Shown: piece by piece, positions 24,402-32,556 of the stretch
Numbering within the stretch: position 1 is the first letter of the stretch
Layout: the number at the start of each line of letters is the position of its first letter
Source of the DNA: F1-60-MAGs027 sp044344715
GTDB lineage: Bacteria > Actinomycetota > Acidimicrobiia > Acidimicrobiales > Ilumatobacteraceae
Assembly (NCBI GenBank): GCA_044344715.1
Contig: JBIJCI010000008.1
Span: 1-40,422 of the forward strand
Direction: 5' to 3'
DNA: 40,422 nt
The notes under the pieces: generated by a model
Databases searched by the model: none
Told to the model about the DNA's origin: nothing
The model's input: the letters and a program-made list of their open reading frames with translations, nothing else
Program-made: the position numbers and the translations under genes

Positions 24402-25867
24402 GCGAGATTCGCCGCTTCTTCGCCGACCTCCGAGGAAAGCTGCAACGTTTCGACGACCACGTCGTCACGAGCGACCCGCAGCGCGCCATTGCCGGCATCA
24501 TCGTGGCGGCCGTCGTCGTCTTCGTACCGCTCTTCTCGGCCTTCCAGGTTGCACGTGCCGCCGATTCGCCGGGCGGCGCGATCGTCGATCCGAGCTCGGA
24601 CGACTCCGCGGTCGGACAACGCATTCTCTCCGTTCGCCGGATCGCGGGCACCGCGGCGCTCGAGAGTCGCGCCGCACAGGTGAGGACCAAGCTCGGCAAT
24701 CTCGCGCGGCGCATCCCCGGTCAGTCGTGCCTGATTGCCACCATCAATGGACGGATGCTCGCGAGCGTCGCGGGAAGCACTCCATTGCCACCGGCGAGCA
24801 ACATGAAGCTGCTCGTTGCAGCCGCTGCACTCGAGGTGCTCGGTCCGGACCACCGCTTCGAGACACGGCTGGCCGGAACACGGTTCGGTTCGACCATCGC
24901 CGGCAACCTGTGGCTCGTCGGAGGCGGCGATCCACTGCTCAGTACGCGCGCCTACCCGGCCACCCAGAAGTTCACGACCGTGTCACCCACGTACCTCGAT
25001 GCACTCGCCGACGAGATTGCATCGAGCGGCGTCCGATTCGTGTCCGGATCGGTCATCGGTGACGAGTCCCGCTACGACGACGAACGGTTCGTTCCGACGT
25101 GGGGTGACGGAATCCGCGCGATCGAGGCTGGGCCGCTCTCGGCACTACTCGTCGACGATGGAACGATCGTCGGCGAGCCGCTGAAGCCCGCGAACCCTGC
25201 CGTTGCCGCGGCCACCGTTCTCACCCGTCTGCTCGAAGCGCGCGGAGTCCGGGTGCTCGGCACTCCCGCCAGTGGTGTGACCCCCACCGATGCCCCCGTC
25301 CTCGCTCGTCTCGTATCGGCGCCGTTCGCCGCCAGCCTCGTCGACCTGCTCTCGAACAGCGACAACAACGCGGCCGAGCTGCTCTTGAAGGAGATCGGAC
25401 TCGTCCGCCTCGACCAGCCGACGCGGATTGCAGGACTACAGGTGATGGCCGACGTCCTGGCAGCGAGCGGTGTTCCCATGGACGGCGTGGTTCTCGCCGA
25501 TGGTTCGGGGCTCGATGGTGGCAACCGCGTGACCTGCACGACGCTCGTATCGCTCCTCAGTGTCCACGGACCTGCCTCTCCGATCGGGCAGGCGCTCGCA
25601 TTGGGCGGCACTACGGGCACCCTTCAGGACGTGTTTACCACTGGACCAGCGAACGGTCGGTTGCGGGCCAAGACCGGCACTCTGCGCAACGTGAAATCGC
25701 TGAGTGGTTTCTTCCCCGTGGGCGACGGCGCCATAACGTTCGCCCTCGTCCTGTCGAGTCCCGGTGTTTCGAACCAATCGGCGTACCGTCCGGTGTGGGA
25801 CGACCTCATCAACGCTTTCGCGGCGTACCGGACCGAGCCGAGTGCGGAGCAGTTGCTTCCTGGATAG
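24398..25867 (+). CDS. dacB: D-alanyl-D-alanine carboxypeptidase/endopeptidase, PBP4 (S13) family
   Basis: This 489-aa penicillin-binding protein of class C (peptidase S13) trims peptidoglycan stem peptides or cuts cross-links outside the membrane. An N-terminal transmembrane anchor or uncleaved signal (about residues 31-51) precedes the catalytic domain with SXXK as S134-N-M-K137, SDN (LSNSDNNAAELLL), and KTG (RAKTGTL). The long insert between SXXK and SDN is typical of the family. The ATG overlaps the acyl-CoA synthetase stop, an operon link without an obvious functional reason. Confidence 0.93.
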   Translation: MSEIRRFFADLRGKLQRFDDHVVTSDPQRAIAGIIVAAVVVFVPLFSAFQVARAADSPGGAIVDPSSDDSAVGQRILSVRRIAGTAALESRAAQVRTKLGNLARRIPGQSCLIATINGRMLASVAGSTPLPPASNMKLLVAAAALEVLGPDHRFETRLAGTRFGSTIAGNLWLVGGGDPLLSTRAYPATQKFTTVSPTYLDALADEIASSGVRFVSGSVIGDESRYDDERFVPTWGDGIRAIEAGPLSALLVDDGTIVGEPLKPANPAVAAATVLTRLLEARGVRVLGTPASGVTPTDAPVLARLVSAPFAASLVDLLSNSDNNAAELLLKEIGLVRLDQPTRIAGLQVMADVLAASGVPMDGVVLADGSGLDGGNRVTCTTLVSLLSVHGPASPIGQALALGGTTGTLQDVFTTGPANGRLRAKTGTLRNVKSLSGFFPVGDGAITFALVLSSPGVSNQSAYRPVWDDLINAFAAYRTEPSAEQLLPG

Positions 25868-25876
25868 ACAGGAGGC

Positions 25877-26191
25877 ATGCAGTTCGACCCCGTCGAGACG
25901 TACGAACTGGTGCGCGACTACGCGAAGCAGGAGACCGTGGGTCCGCTGCGCGGTGCCTGGCGGTGGCTCGGATTCGGGCTCGTCGCGGCATTCTTCATGG
26001 CACTCGGCATCGTGATCCTGCTCGTGGCGGTGCTTCGTCTCACCCAGGACCTCGTCCTTTACACGTGGTGGCCGGACAAGGCCGACGGACTCTCGTTCGT
26101 CCCGTACCTGGTGACGCTCCTCGTTGGTGCCGTGGTTTCGGCGGTGGTGTTGTCACGAATCTCGGTCTTCGAACTCAACCGGGGCAAGTGA
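25877..26191 (+). CDS. small membrane protein, holin-superfamily-like
   Basis: This 104-aa protein has two strong hydrophobic segments (about 31-52 and 76-96) and charged ends, like the phage_holin_3_6/actinobacterial Holin-X type membrane proteins often found in chromosomes. It is not evidence of a phage. A clear GGAGG lies 2-7 nt before the ATG region. The stop overlaps the next gene (TGATG). Role unknown. Confidence 0.65.
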   Translation: MQFDPVETYELVRDYAKQETVGPLRGAWRWLGFGLVAAFFMALGIVILLVAVLRLTQDLVLYTWWPDKADGLSFVPYLVTLLVGAVVSAVVLSRISVFELNRGK

Positions 26192-26397
26192 TGACCGACC
26201 GGGGGAGGATCACGAAGGAGGATCTCGAGCAGCGCTTCAAGGTCCTCCAGGATGACGTCTCGACGATCACGGAGACGAAGAAGGCGTCGCTGACGATCGT
26301 TGCCGTCGGCGGCATTGCGCTCGGTCTGCTCGTGGCGTACCTGCTCGGGCGTCGGGGCGGTCGTCGCCGTCGGGGCTACCTCGAGATTCGTCGCTGA
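26191..26397 (+). CDS. small single-pass membrane protein, unknown
   Basis: This 68-aa protein has a charged, helix-prone N-terminal half (ITKEDLEQRFKVLQDDV), one membrane segment (about 34-50) and a very basic Arg-rich tail (LGRRGGRRRRGY). It is translationally coupled to the holin-like gene upstream. The topology suggests a cytoplasmic basic tail. No family recognised. Confidence 0.6.
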   Translation: MTDRGRITKEDLEQRFKVLQDDVSTITETKKASLTIVAVGGIALGLLVAYLLGRRGGRRRRGYLEIRR

Positions 26398-26399
26398 CC

Positions 26400-26603
26400 A
26401 TGGGAGTCGTCACGATGGTGTTACGTATGGTCGGGCGTACCGCTTCGACGACGTTCGTCACCCGGGTTGGACGGCGCTATCCCATCGTTGCGGTCGCACT
26501 CCTCGTCCTGCGCTGGTGGCGTCGGAACTCGATGCACGCCGACCGCACCACGGTACGAATCCGTCCCGGAGAGTCGCTCACCATCTCGGATCGTTCGCGC
26601 TGA
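26400..26603 (+). CDS. small basic membrane-associated protein, unknown
   Basis: This 67-aa Arg-rich protein has one moderate hydrophobic stretch (about 28-37, YPIVAVALLVL) and a C-terminal RIRPGESLTIS segment. ATG 26400 is 2 nt after the previous stop, and the stop is 1 nt before trmI, so it sits inside a compact operon. The frame is clean and closely packed, which is the main support. No family recognised. Confidence 0.55.
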   Translation: MGVVTMVLRMVGRTASTTFVTRVGRRYPIVAVALLVLRWWRRNSMHADRTTVRIRPGESLTISDRSR

Positions 26604-26604
26604 C

Positions 26605-27396
26605 ATGTCGTCGCCGTTGGCAGCAGGGGAGCGGGTGCTCTTCATCGACACGAAAGAGCGCAGGTACCTCGTGACCCTCGCCGAGGACGGCGAATTCCAC
26701 AGCCATGCAGGCTTCGTGCCGCACTCTCGGCTCATCGGCTCACCCGAGGGTGTGACCGTCGAGTCGACGAAGGGCGCGCGCTACGTGGTGATGCGCCCGA
26801 CACTGGAGGACTTCGTGCTCGAGATGCCGCGGGGCGCCCAGGTGATCTACCCGAAGGATCTGGCGCCGATCTCGATGCTTGCCGACATTGCACCGGGTCA
26901 TCTCGTCTTCGAATCCGGTATCGGCTCGGGCGCCATGTCGATGACGATGCTGAGGTCCGGCGCCCGTATCGTCGGCTACGAGCAACGGGAGGATTTCGCG
27001 GCCCGCGCCCGCAAGAACGTCGCCTCCTTCCTCGGCGAGGACGCGCTCTCCAGGTTCGACGTGCACATCCGCGACTCGTACGCCGGCGTCGACGTTCCAC
27101 CCGCCGGACGATTCGACCGCGCGGTCCTGGACCTACCCGAGCCGTGGCGCGTGATCGAACATCTCGACGGAGCCATGCATGCAGGTGGTGTCGTCGTTGC
27201 GTACACGCCGAGCATCACCCAGGCGGTACGCGTGCGCGAATCGTTCGCCGCAAGGCGGGGAGTGTGGGTGGCGATGCGCACACTCGAAGTGCTGCATCGC
27301 ACCTGGCACATCGAAGGGGAATCGGTCAGACCGGACCACCGGATGGTTGCCCACACGGGATTTCTGACGACTGCGCGGCTGTTGACACCGCGCTAA
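26605..27396 (+). CDS. trmI: tRNA (adenine58-N1)-methyltransferase TrmI
   Basis: This 263-aa class I SAM-dependent methyltransferase makes m1A58 in the T-loop of tRNA. An N-terminal beta domain (about 1-65, GERVLFIDTKERRYLV) precedes the Rossmann fold with SAM motif FESGIGSGAMS, the adenine/ribose-binding GYEQREDFA, and the catalytic-type motif AVLDLPEPW. The ATG lies 1 nt after the upstream stop. In Mycobacterium tuberculosis the homologue (Rv2118c) also lies close to mpa (Rv2115c), matching the order here. Convergent with the ferredoxin gene. Confidence 0.95.
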   Translation: MSSPLAAGERVLFIDTKERRYLVTLAEDGEFHSHAGFVPHSRLIGSPEGVTVESTKGARYVVMRPTLEDFVLEMPRGAQVIYPKDLAPISMLADIAPGHLVFESGIGSGAMSMTMLRSGARIVGYEQREDFAARARKNVASFLGEDALSRFDVHIRDSYAGVDVPPAGRFDRAVLDLPEPWRVIEHLDGAMHAGGVVVAYTPSITQAVRVRESFAARRGVWVAMRTLEVLHRTWHIEGESVRPDHRMVAHTGFLTTARLLTPR

Positions 27397-27403
27397 GGAC
27401 GAT

Positions 27404-27649
27404 TTACGGCTCGATGAAGATGCACTCGCCGGGGCATTCCTCGGCGGATTCGATGACGGCATCGAGGTGCTTGTCGTCGAACGTTGCGACACCCTCGGCT
27501 CCCTGTGGATTGCCCTTCGCGGTGGCGAACACCTTGTCGCCTTCCTTCACGTAGGCGAGGCCGTCGTCGAGGAGTGTGAACACTTCGGGAGCGATCTCCT
27601 CGCAGAGCCCGTCGCCGGTGCAGAGATCCTGGTCGATCCAAACCTTCAT
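27404..27649 (-). CDS. ferredoxin, single-cluster actinobacterial type
   Basis: This 81-aa acidic ferredoxin resembles those that feed cytochrome P450 and other oxygenases. Cluster ligands are C10, C16 and C72 (CPGEC), with Asp13 in the usual second-Cys place (C-T-G-D-G-L-C), which fits a [3Fe-4S] cluster or an Asp-ligated [4Fe-4S]. An extra C76 is present. Its partner enzyme is not in the window. The start is supported by TATCGT 8 nt upstream. It is divergent from mpa. Confidence 0.9.
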   Translation of the reverse strand: MKVWIDQDLCTGDGLCEEIAPEVFTLLDDGLAYVKEGDKVFATAKGNPQGAEGVATFDDKHLDAVIESAEECPGECIFIEP

Positions 27650-27657
27650 GGGGTTTC

Positions 27658-27663
27658 ACGATA
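27658..27663 (-). promoter_or_regulatory. -10 element of ferredoxin gene (leaderless)
   Basis: TATCGT on the minus strand, 8 nt before ATG 27649. Confidence 0.55.
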
Positions 27664-27676
27664 CACGGAGTCCCAC

Positions 27677-27682
27677 TAGGTT
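27677..27682 (+). promoter_or_regulatory. -10 element of the proteasome operon (leaderless mpa)
   Basis: TAGGTT lies 6 nt before ATG 27689. The whole divergent region to the ferredoxin start is 39 bp, and the two -10 boxes are 13 bp apart. Confidence 0.55.
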
Positions 27683-27688
27683 CAGGGC

Positions 27689-29335
27689 ATGCCCGACGAG
27701 ACATCGGCGCGACTTCGTGCACTTGAGGAGCGGCTGCTCGAGACGAAGGGTCACCTCGCCACGGCGAAGGCACGCAACGAGAAGCTCGAATATGCACTAC
27801 GGGAAGCCCGCGACCATGTGGCGACGCTGCGGGAGGAGGTGGAGAAGCTCACCCAACCACCCTCCGCCTACGGCGTCGTACTCGGCACCAACGACGACGG
27901 CACGGTCGATGTCCTCACGAATTCGCGGAAGATGCGCGTATCGCTCCATCCGGAAATCGACCCACAGATGCTCCTACGCGGCAGCGAGGTGGTACTGAAC
28001 GAGAGCCTCAACGTGGTCCTGGCGAGGGGCGCCGAGGCAACCGGGGAGGTGGTGTCGCTCAAGGAAGTACTCGAGGACGGGGTGCGCGCGATCGTGACGG
28101 GTCGCGGGGACGATGATCGGGTCTGCGAGCTTGCCGACGTGTTACGCGGGGTGCACCTACGTAGCGGCGACCTCCTACGACTCGATTCACGTACCGGCCT
28201 GCTGCTCGAGCGCCTCGCCCAGCCCGAGGTGGAACACCTGCTCCTCGAGGAGGTTCCCGACGTCTCCTACGACGACATCGGCGGACTGGACCACCAAATC
28301 GAGGCGATCGCCGATGCCGTGGAACTTCCGTTCCTCCACGGGGACCTCTTCGCCGAACACCACCTGCCCGCGCCGAAGGGAATCCTGCTCTACGGCCCTC
28401 CCGGCTGCGGCAAGACACTCATCGCCAAGGCCGTCGCCAATTCGTTGGCCCGAAAGGTCGCGGCCCGCACCGGCGCCGACAAGGGGAGGAGCTACTTCAT
28501 CAACATCAAGGGTCCGGAGCTCCTGAACAAGTACGTCGGCGAGACCGAACGCCAGATCCGCATGGTCTTCCAGCGCGCGCGAGAGAAGAGCGAGGAGGGC
28601 TGGCCGGTCATCGTCTTCTTCGACGAGATGGATTCGATGTTCCGAACGCGCGGCACCGGGATCTCGTCGGACATGGAATCGACGATCGTGCCGCAACTCC
28701 TCGCGGAGATCGACGGAGTCGAGGGACTGCGCAACGTGATCGTGATCGGTGCCACCAACCGCGAGGACCTCATCGATCCGGCGATCCTGCGTCCGGGCCG
28801 GTTGGACGTGAAGATCCGCATCGAGCGCCCCGATGCCGCTGCGGCCCGTCAGATCTTCGCGCGCTACCTCAGCGCCGAGGTGCCGGTTGCCGGATCCGAG
28901 GTTGTGCGATTCGGCGGTCTGGACTCGGCCGTGACCGCCATGATCGATGCGACGGTCGACGCGATGTACGCAACGAGCGAGGACAACAGGTTCCTCGAAG
29001 TCACGTACCAGAACGGGGAGCGCGAGATCCTCTTCTTCCGGGACTTCGCTTCCGGCGCGATGATCGAGAACATCGTGAGGCGCGCCAAGAAGCTCGCCAT
29101 CAAACGATTGCTGGCCGGAGGGGAGCGGGGTGTGTCGACCGACGACCTCGTCTCATCGATACGACAGGAATTCAGCGAACACGAGGATCTGCCGAACACC
29201 ACCAACCCGGACGACTGGGCAAAGGTTTCGGGACGCAAGGGTGAGCGGATCGTCTTCATACGCACGCTGACCCGCCACGAGGGATCCACCGGGGGCAAGG
29301 CAATCGAGCGGACCGCAACCGGCCAGTACCTGTAG
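27689..29335 (+). CDS. mpa: proteasome-associated ATPase (Mpa/ARC)
   Basis: This 548-aa AAA+ unfoldase forms a hexameric ring that binds Pup-tagged proteins and feeds them to the 20S core. An N-terminal coiled coil (about 5-55) that recognises Pup is followed by tandem OB domains (about 60-175), then the AAA module with Walker A GPPGCGKT (236-243) and Walker B VIVFFDE (307-313). It ends in GQYL, the penultimate-Tyr tail that docks into the alpha ring. It heads the operon mpa-dop-pup-prcB-prcA-pafA; dop starts 2 nt after its stop. Confidence 0.97.
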   Translation: MPDETSARLRALEERLLETKGHLATAKARNEKLEYALREARDHVATLREEVEKLTQPPSAYGVVLGTNDDGTVDVLTNSRKMRVSLHPEIDPQMLLRGSEVVLNESLNVVLARGAEATGEVVSLKEVLEDGVRAIVTGRGDDDRVCELADVLRGVHLRSGDLLRLDSRTGLLLERLAQPEVEHLLLEEVPDVSYDDIGGLDHQIEAIADAVELPFLHGDLFAEHHLPAPKGILLYGPPGCGKTLIAKAVANSLARKVAARTGADKGRSYFINIKGPELLNKYVGETERQIRMVFQRAREKSEEGWPVIVFFDEMDSMFRTRGTGISSDMESTIVPQLLAEIDGVEGLRNVIVIGATNREDLIDPAILRPGRLDVKIRIERPDAAAARQIFARYLSAEVPVAGSEVVRFGGLDSAVTAMIDATVDAMYATSEDNRFLEVTYQNGEREILFFRDFASGAMIENIVRRAKKLAIKRLLAGGERGVSTDDLVSSIRQEFSEHEDLPNTTNPDDWAKVSGRKGERIVFIRTLTRHEGSTGGKAIERTATGQYL

Positions 29336-29337
29336 CG

Positions 29338-30834
29338 ATGGCGATTCCGAAGGTTTGTGGTATCGAAACCGAGTACGGGATCGTCGTTCGCAATGCCGAC
29401 CTCAATGCAGTGACGGCGAGCTCGTTGTTGATCAATGCGTACCTCGGTCGTACCAGCGTGCGTACGTCCTGGGACTTCTTCGACGAACAGCCGGGCAACG
29501 ACGCACGGGGCCTCCTGCTCGGCGAGATGCTGGCCCCGGAGGTCGAAACCCAGCTCGTGAATACCGTCCTCACGAACGGGGCGCGCTACTACGTCGACCA
29601 TGCACACCCGGAGTGCTCGACACCGGAGTGTCGTACCGCCAGCGAGGTGGTTCGGTACGACCGCGCCGCAGAAGAGATCCTCCGGCTCAGCATGGAGCGA
29701 GCCGCGGCTCAGCTACCCGAGGGCGGAGAAGTGGTCGTGTACAAGAACAACTCCGACGGCAAGGGCAACAGCTACGGCTGCCACGAGAACTACCTCGTCG
29801 ATCGTGGCCTACCGTTCGGACGCCTCGTCTCGCAGATCACACCGCACTTCGTCACCCGACAGGTGTTCGCCGGCGCCGGGAAGGTGGGTTGCGAATCTCC
29901 GGGGTCGCTGCCCGGGGACGTCGGGTTCCAACTGAGCCAGCGGGCCGACTTCTTCGAGGAGGAAGTGGGACTCGAGACCACGCTCAAGCGTCCGATCGTC
30001 AACACGCGGGACGAGCCGCACTGCGACCCGACGAAGTACCGGCGACTGCACGTGATCGTCGGCGATGCGAACATGAGCGAGATGGCCACCTACCTGAAGG
30101 TCGGGACGACCGCGATCGTGCTGGCCATGATCGAGGATGACGTGTTGGATGACGACGTCGTCCTGGCCCATCCGGTCACGGCGATCCGTCAGGTGAGCAA
30201 CGATCCGACGCTCAAGACGACGGTGACGCTCGCCAACGGGAAACGAGCGCGCGCCCTCGACGTGCAGTGGCACCTCCTCGAGCGGGCACGGGTGTGGGCC
30301 GATCGATTCGGCCTCGACGCGGTGACGGTCGACGATGGCAAGCGGATCCTCGACGAGTGGGAACACGTGCTCACCGGTTTGGAACGCGACCCGGACAGCG
30401 TGGCCGATGTGGTCGACTGGGTTGCGAAGAAGAGACTCGTCGACGGGTATGCGACTCGCCACGGACTCCATGCGACGGATGCGCGCCTGAAGGCGATTGA
30501 TCTCCAGTATTCGGACCTTCGACGGGATCGCTCCCTGGCGGCTCGATGCGGACTGCGAACGATGGTTGGCGACGATGCGGTTCGGACTGCGATCGACGCA
30601 CCGCCCGAAACCACACGTGCGTACTTCCGTGGGTCGTGCCTCGCAAAATTCGCCCCGAACATCGTGGCGGCGAACTGGGATTCCATCGTCTTCGACATCG
30701 GACGCGAACCCCTGAAACGGGTGCCGATGATGGAGCCCTTGCGGGGAACGAAGGAATTGACCGCCAACCTGATTGCAACGTCGGCCACGGCGGCGGAACT
30801 TGTCGCCAAGTTGGGGGCCGAAACACCGACCTGA
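29338..30834 (+). CDS. dop: Pup deamidase/depupylase Dop
   Basis: This 498-aa protein is of the glutamine-synthetase-like PafA/Dop family. Dop cleaves the isopeptide bond between Pup and substrate lysine and, where Pup ends in Gln, deamidates it. Visible are IETEYGI with the Mg-binding E10, the Dop-loop region (about 38-60), the catalytic Asp D87 in YYVDHAHPE, and NTRDEPHCD. Longer than PafA, as usual. Here Pup already ends in Glu, so depupylation is the more likely main job. It lies between mpa and pup. Confidence 0.95.
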   Translation: MAIPKVCGIETEYGIVVRNADLNAVTASSLLINAYLGRTSVRTSWDFFDEQPGNDARGLLLGEMLAPEVETQLVNTVLTNGARYYVDHAHPECSTPECRTASEVVRYDRAAEEILRLSMERAAAQLPEGGEVVVYKNNSDGKGNSYGCHENYLVDRGLPFGRLVSQITPHFVTRQVFAGAGKVGCESPGSLPGDVGFQLSQRADFFEEEVGLETTLKRPIVNTRDEPHCDPTKYRRLHVIVGDANMSEMATYLKVGTTAIVLAMIEDDVLDDDVVLAHPVTAIRQVSNDPTLKTTVTLANGKRARALDVQWHLLERARVWADRFGLDAVTVDDGKRILDEWEHVLTGLERDPDSVADVVDWVAKKRLVDGYATRHGLHATDARLKAIDLQYSDLRRDRSLAARCGLRTMVGDDAVRTAIDAPPETTRAYFRGSCLAKFAPNIVAANWDSIVFDIGREPLKRVPMMEPLRGTKELTANLIATSATAAELVAKLGAETPT

Positions 30835-30855
30835 GGAGCGGGTCAAGCGACTTGC

Positions 30856-30861
30856 TATGGT
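30856..30861 (+). promoter_or_regulatory. internal -10 element for pup (leaderless)
   Basis: TATGGT lies 7 nt before ATG 30869, in the 34-bp gap between dop and pup. It suggests a separate promoter for pup and the core subunits. Confidence 0.5.
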
Positions 30862-30868
30862 GCTTGCC

Positions 30869-31069
30869 ATGGCCGAACGTACGCAGAAGCAACGGACCAC
30901 ACCACAGCGCGACAACGAAACCGTCCGCGAATCCGAGTCGGCAACCACGACCGAGAGTGGCGACCGTCTGAAGGCCGAGCTCGACGACCTCCTGGATGAG
31001 ATCGACGAGGTTCTGGAGACGAACGCCGAGGATTTCGTGAAGAGCTACGTACAAAAGGGCGGGGAATAG
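30869..31069 (+). CDS. pup: prokaryotic ubiquitin-like protein Pup
   Basis: This 66-aa, largely disordered, acidic protein is attached to substrate lysines through its C-terminal Glu. The conserved C-terminal half is clear (LDDLLDEIDEVLETNAEDFV, then KSYVQ) and it ends KGGE, encoded by GAA, rather than the GGQ of mycobacteria. No deamidation is therefore needed before PafA can use it. The start is ATG 30869; an in-frame ATG at 30857 would place the start within the proposed -10 element. Confidence 0.97.
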   Translation: MAERTQKQRTTPQRDNETVRESESATTTESGDRLKAELDDLLDEIDEVLETNAEDFVKSYVQKGGE

Positions 31070-31093
31070 TCCCGTCTCGAGGACCGAAGCAAC

Positions 31094-31879
31094 ATGACGA
31101 TGCCACGCTTTACCGCCGGCGACGACCCAGGGGCGAGCTTTCCCGAGCTCCTGCGGCGACTGGGAATCGATCCGTTCCCTGCGACGCTGGTAACGGGGGA
31201 GACGTCGCTCCCACACGCGACCACGTGCCTCGCCCTCACCTACGACGGTGGAGTCGTGATGGCCGGCGACCGTCGCGCGACCGCGGGCAACCTGATCAGC
31301 ACCCGATCGGTGGAGAAGGTGGTCCAGGCCGACGAGCTGAGCGGTGTGGCGATTGCGGGCACCGCGGGACCGGCGATGGAGATGATCAAACTCTTCCAAC
31401 TTCAGCTCGAGTACTACGAGAAGGTCGAGGGACAGGTGCTCTCACTGGAGGGCAAGGCCAACCAGCTCTCGATGATGGTCCGCTCAAACCTTCCGGCCGC
31501 AATGCAGGGGCTCGCAGTCGTCCCGCTCTTTGCCGGCTACGACCCGCTCGCTGGTCGCGGTCGTCTGTGGGACTTCGACGTCACCGGGGGCCGGTACGAA
31601 GAGCGAGACTTCGTTGCGGTCGGCTCCGGGTCGATGCTGGCGAGCACGGTCCTACGCGTGGGCTGGCGCAAGAACCTCCCACGGGTTGCCGCCGTCGAAC
31701 TTGCGGCTCGAGCCCTCTGGGAGGCGTCGGATGCAGACACCGCCACGGGAGGCCCCGACGTCCTGCGCGGCATCTACCCGATCATCGCATCCATCGATGC
31801 CGGCGGTTGGAGCCGCGTACCCGACGACGAACTCGTTGGCACCTACGAAGCCATCATGAGCGAGGTGCGCTCCCGATGA
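31094..31879 (+). CDS. prcB: proteasome beta subunit PrcB
   Basis: This 261-aa proteolytic subunit of the 20S core has a 42-residue propeptide; removal after HA exposes the catalytic Thr43 (ATTCLALTYDGGVVMAGDRR). The rest matches the Ntn-hydrolase fold, with GSGS and SATGGPD-like (DTATGGPD) motifs. The ATG has GAGGAC about 9 nt upstream; another ATG follows two codons later. The stop overlaps prcA (ATGA), coupling synthesis of the two core subunits. Confidence 0.96.
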   Translation: MTMPRFTAGDDPGASFPELLRRLGIDPFPATLVTGETSLPHATTCLALTYDGGVVMAGDRRATAGNLISTRSVEKVVQADELSGVAIAGTAGPAMEMIKLFQLQLEYYEKVEGQVLSLEGKANQLSMMVRSNLPAAMQGLAVVPLFAGYDPLAGRGRLWDFDVTGGRYEERDFVAVGSGSMLASTVLRVGWRKNLPRVAAVELAARALWEASDADTATGGPDVLRGIYPIIASIDAGGWSRVPDDELVGTYEAIMSEVRSR

Positions 31880-32556
31880 GTATGCCGTTCTACGTCTCGC
31901 CCGAACAAATGATGAAGGACCGGGCCGACTACGCCCGTAAGGGAATCGCGCGTGGTCGGGCACTGGTGGCACTTCAGACGCCGTCTTGCATCGTGATCGT
32001 CGCCGAGAACCCGTCAACGACACTGCGCAAGGTCAGCGAGATCTACGACCGCATCGCGTTCGCCGGCGTCGGGAAGTACAACGAATTCGACCAATTGCGC
32101 GTCGCCGGTGTCCGCGCGGCCGAATTGCGTGGATACCAGTACTCACGCAACGACGTCGACGCACGGAGCCTCGCCAACCAGTACGCCCAGGTGTTGGGCG
32201 ACGTCTTCTCAACCTCCGGACCCAAGCCGCTCGAGGTCGAACTCCTCGTTGCCGAAGTAGGCGACACCCCGGCACACGACCGCCTGTTCCACATCCTCTA
32301 CGACGGCACGCTGCTCGACGAAAAGCGTTTCTGCGTGCTCGGCGGCGACGCCGAAGGAATCACTAGACGTCTCGAGGCTTCATACCGCGATGACCTCGAG
32401 CTCCCCGCAGCGATCAAGCTGGCAGTTGCCGCACTCACCGGACCGGATCGCAGCCTTGACGCCACCGACCTCGAGATCGCAACCTTGTCCCGCAACGGCC
32501 GCCGTCGCGTATTCGCCCGGATCGTCGACGAGGCGGTTGCCGCCGCACTGCGCTGA
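31876..32556 (+). CDS. prcA: proteasome alpha subunit PrcA
   Basis: This 226-aa structural subunit forms the outer gated rings of the 20S core, where the Mpa C-terminal tails dock. The N terminus (MSMPFYVSPEQMMKDRADYA) with RKGIARGRALVAL is characteristic; it lacks the N-terminal Thr of beta subunits. The start overlaps the prcB stop and its own stop overlaps pafA (TGATG). Confidence 0.96.
   Translation: MSMPFYVSPEQMMKDRADYARKGIARGRALVALQTPSCIVIVAENPSTTLRKVSEIYDRIAFAGVGKYNEFDQLRVAGVRAAELRGYQYSRNDVDARSLANQYAQVLGDVFSTSGPKPLEVELLVAEVGDTPAHDRLFHILYDGTLLDEKRFCVLGGDAEGITRRLEASYRDDLELPAAIKLAVAALTGPDRSLDATDLEIATLSRNGRRRVFARIVDEAVAAALR

Noticed and set aside
25877..26191. Holin-like gene as a sign of a prophage
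   Set aside because: It is flanked by housekeeping genes with no other phage gene; holin-like membrane proteins of this kind are common in actinobacterial chromosomes.
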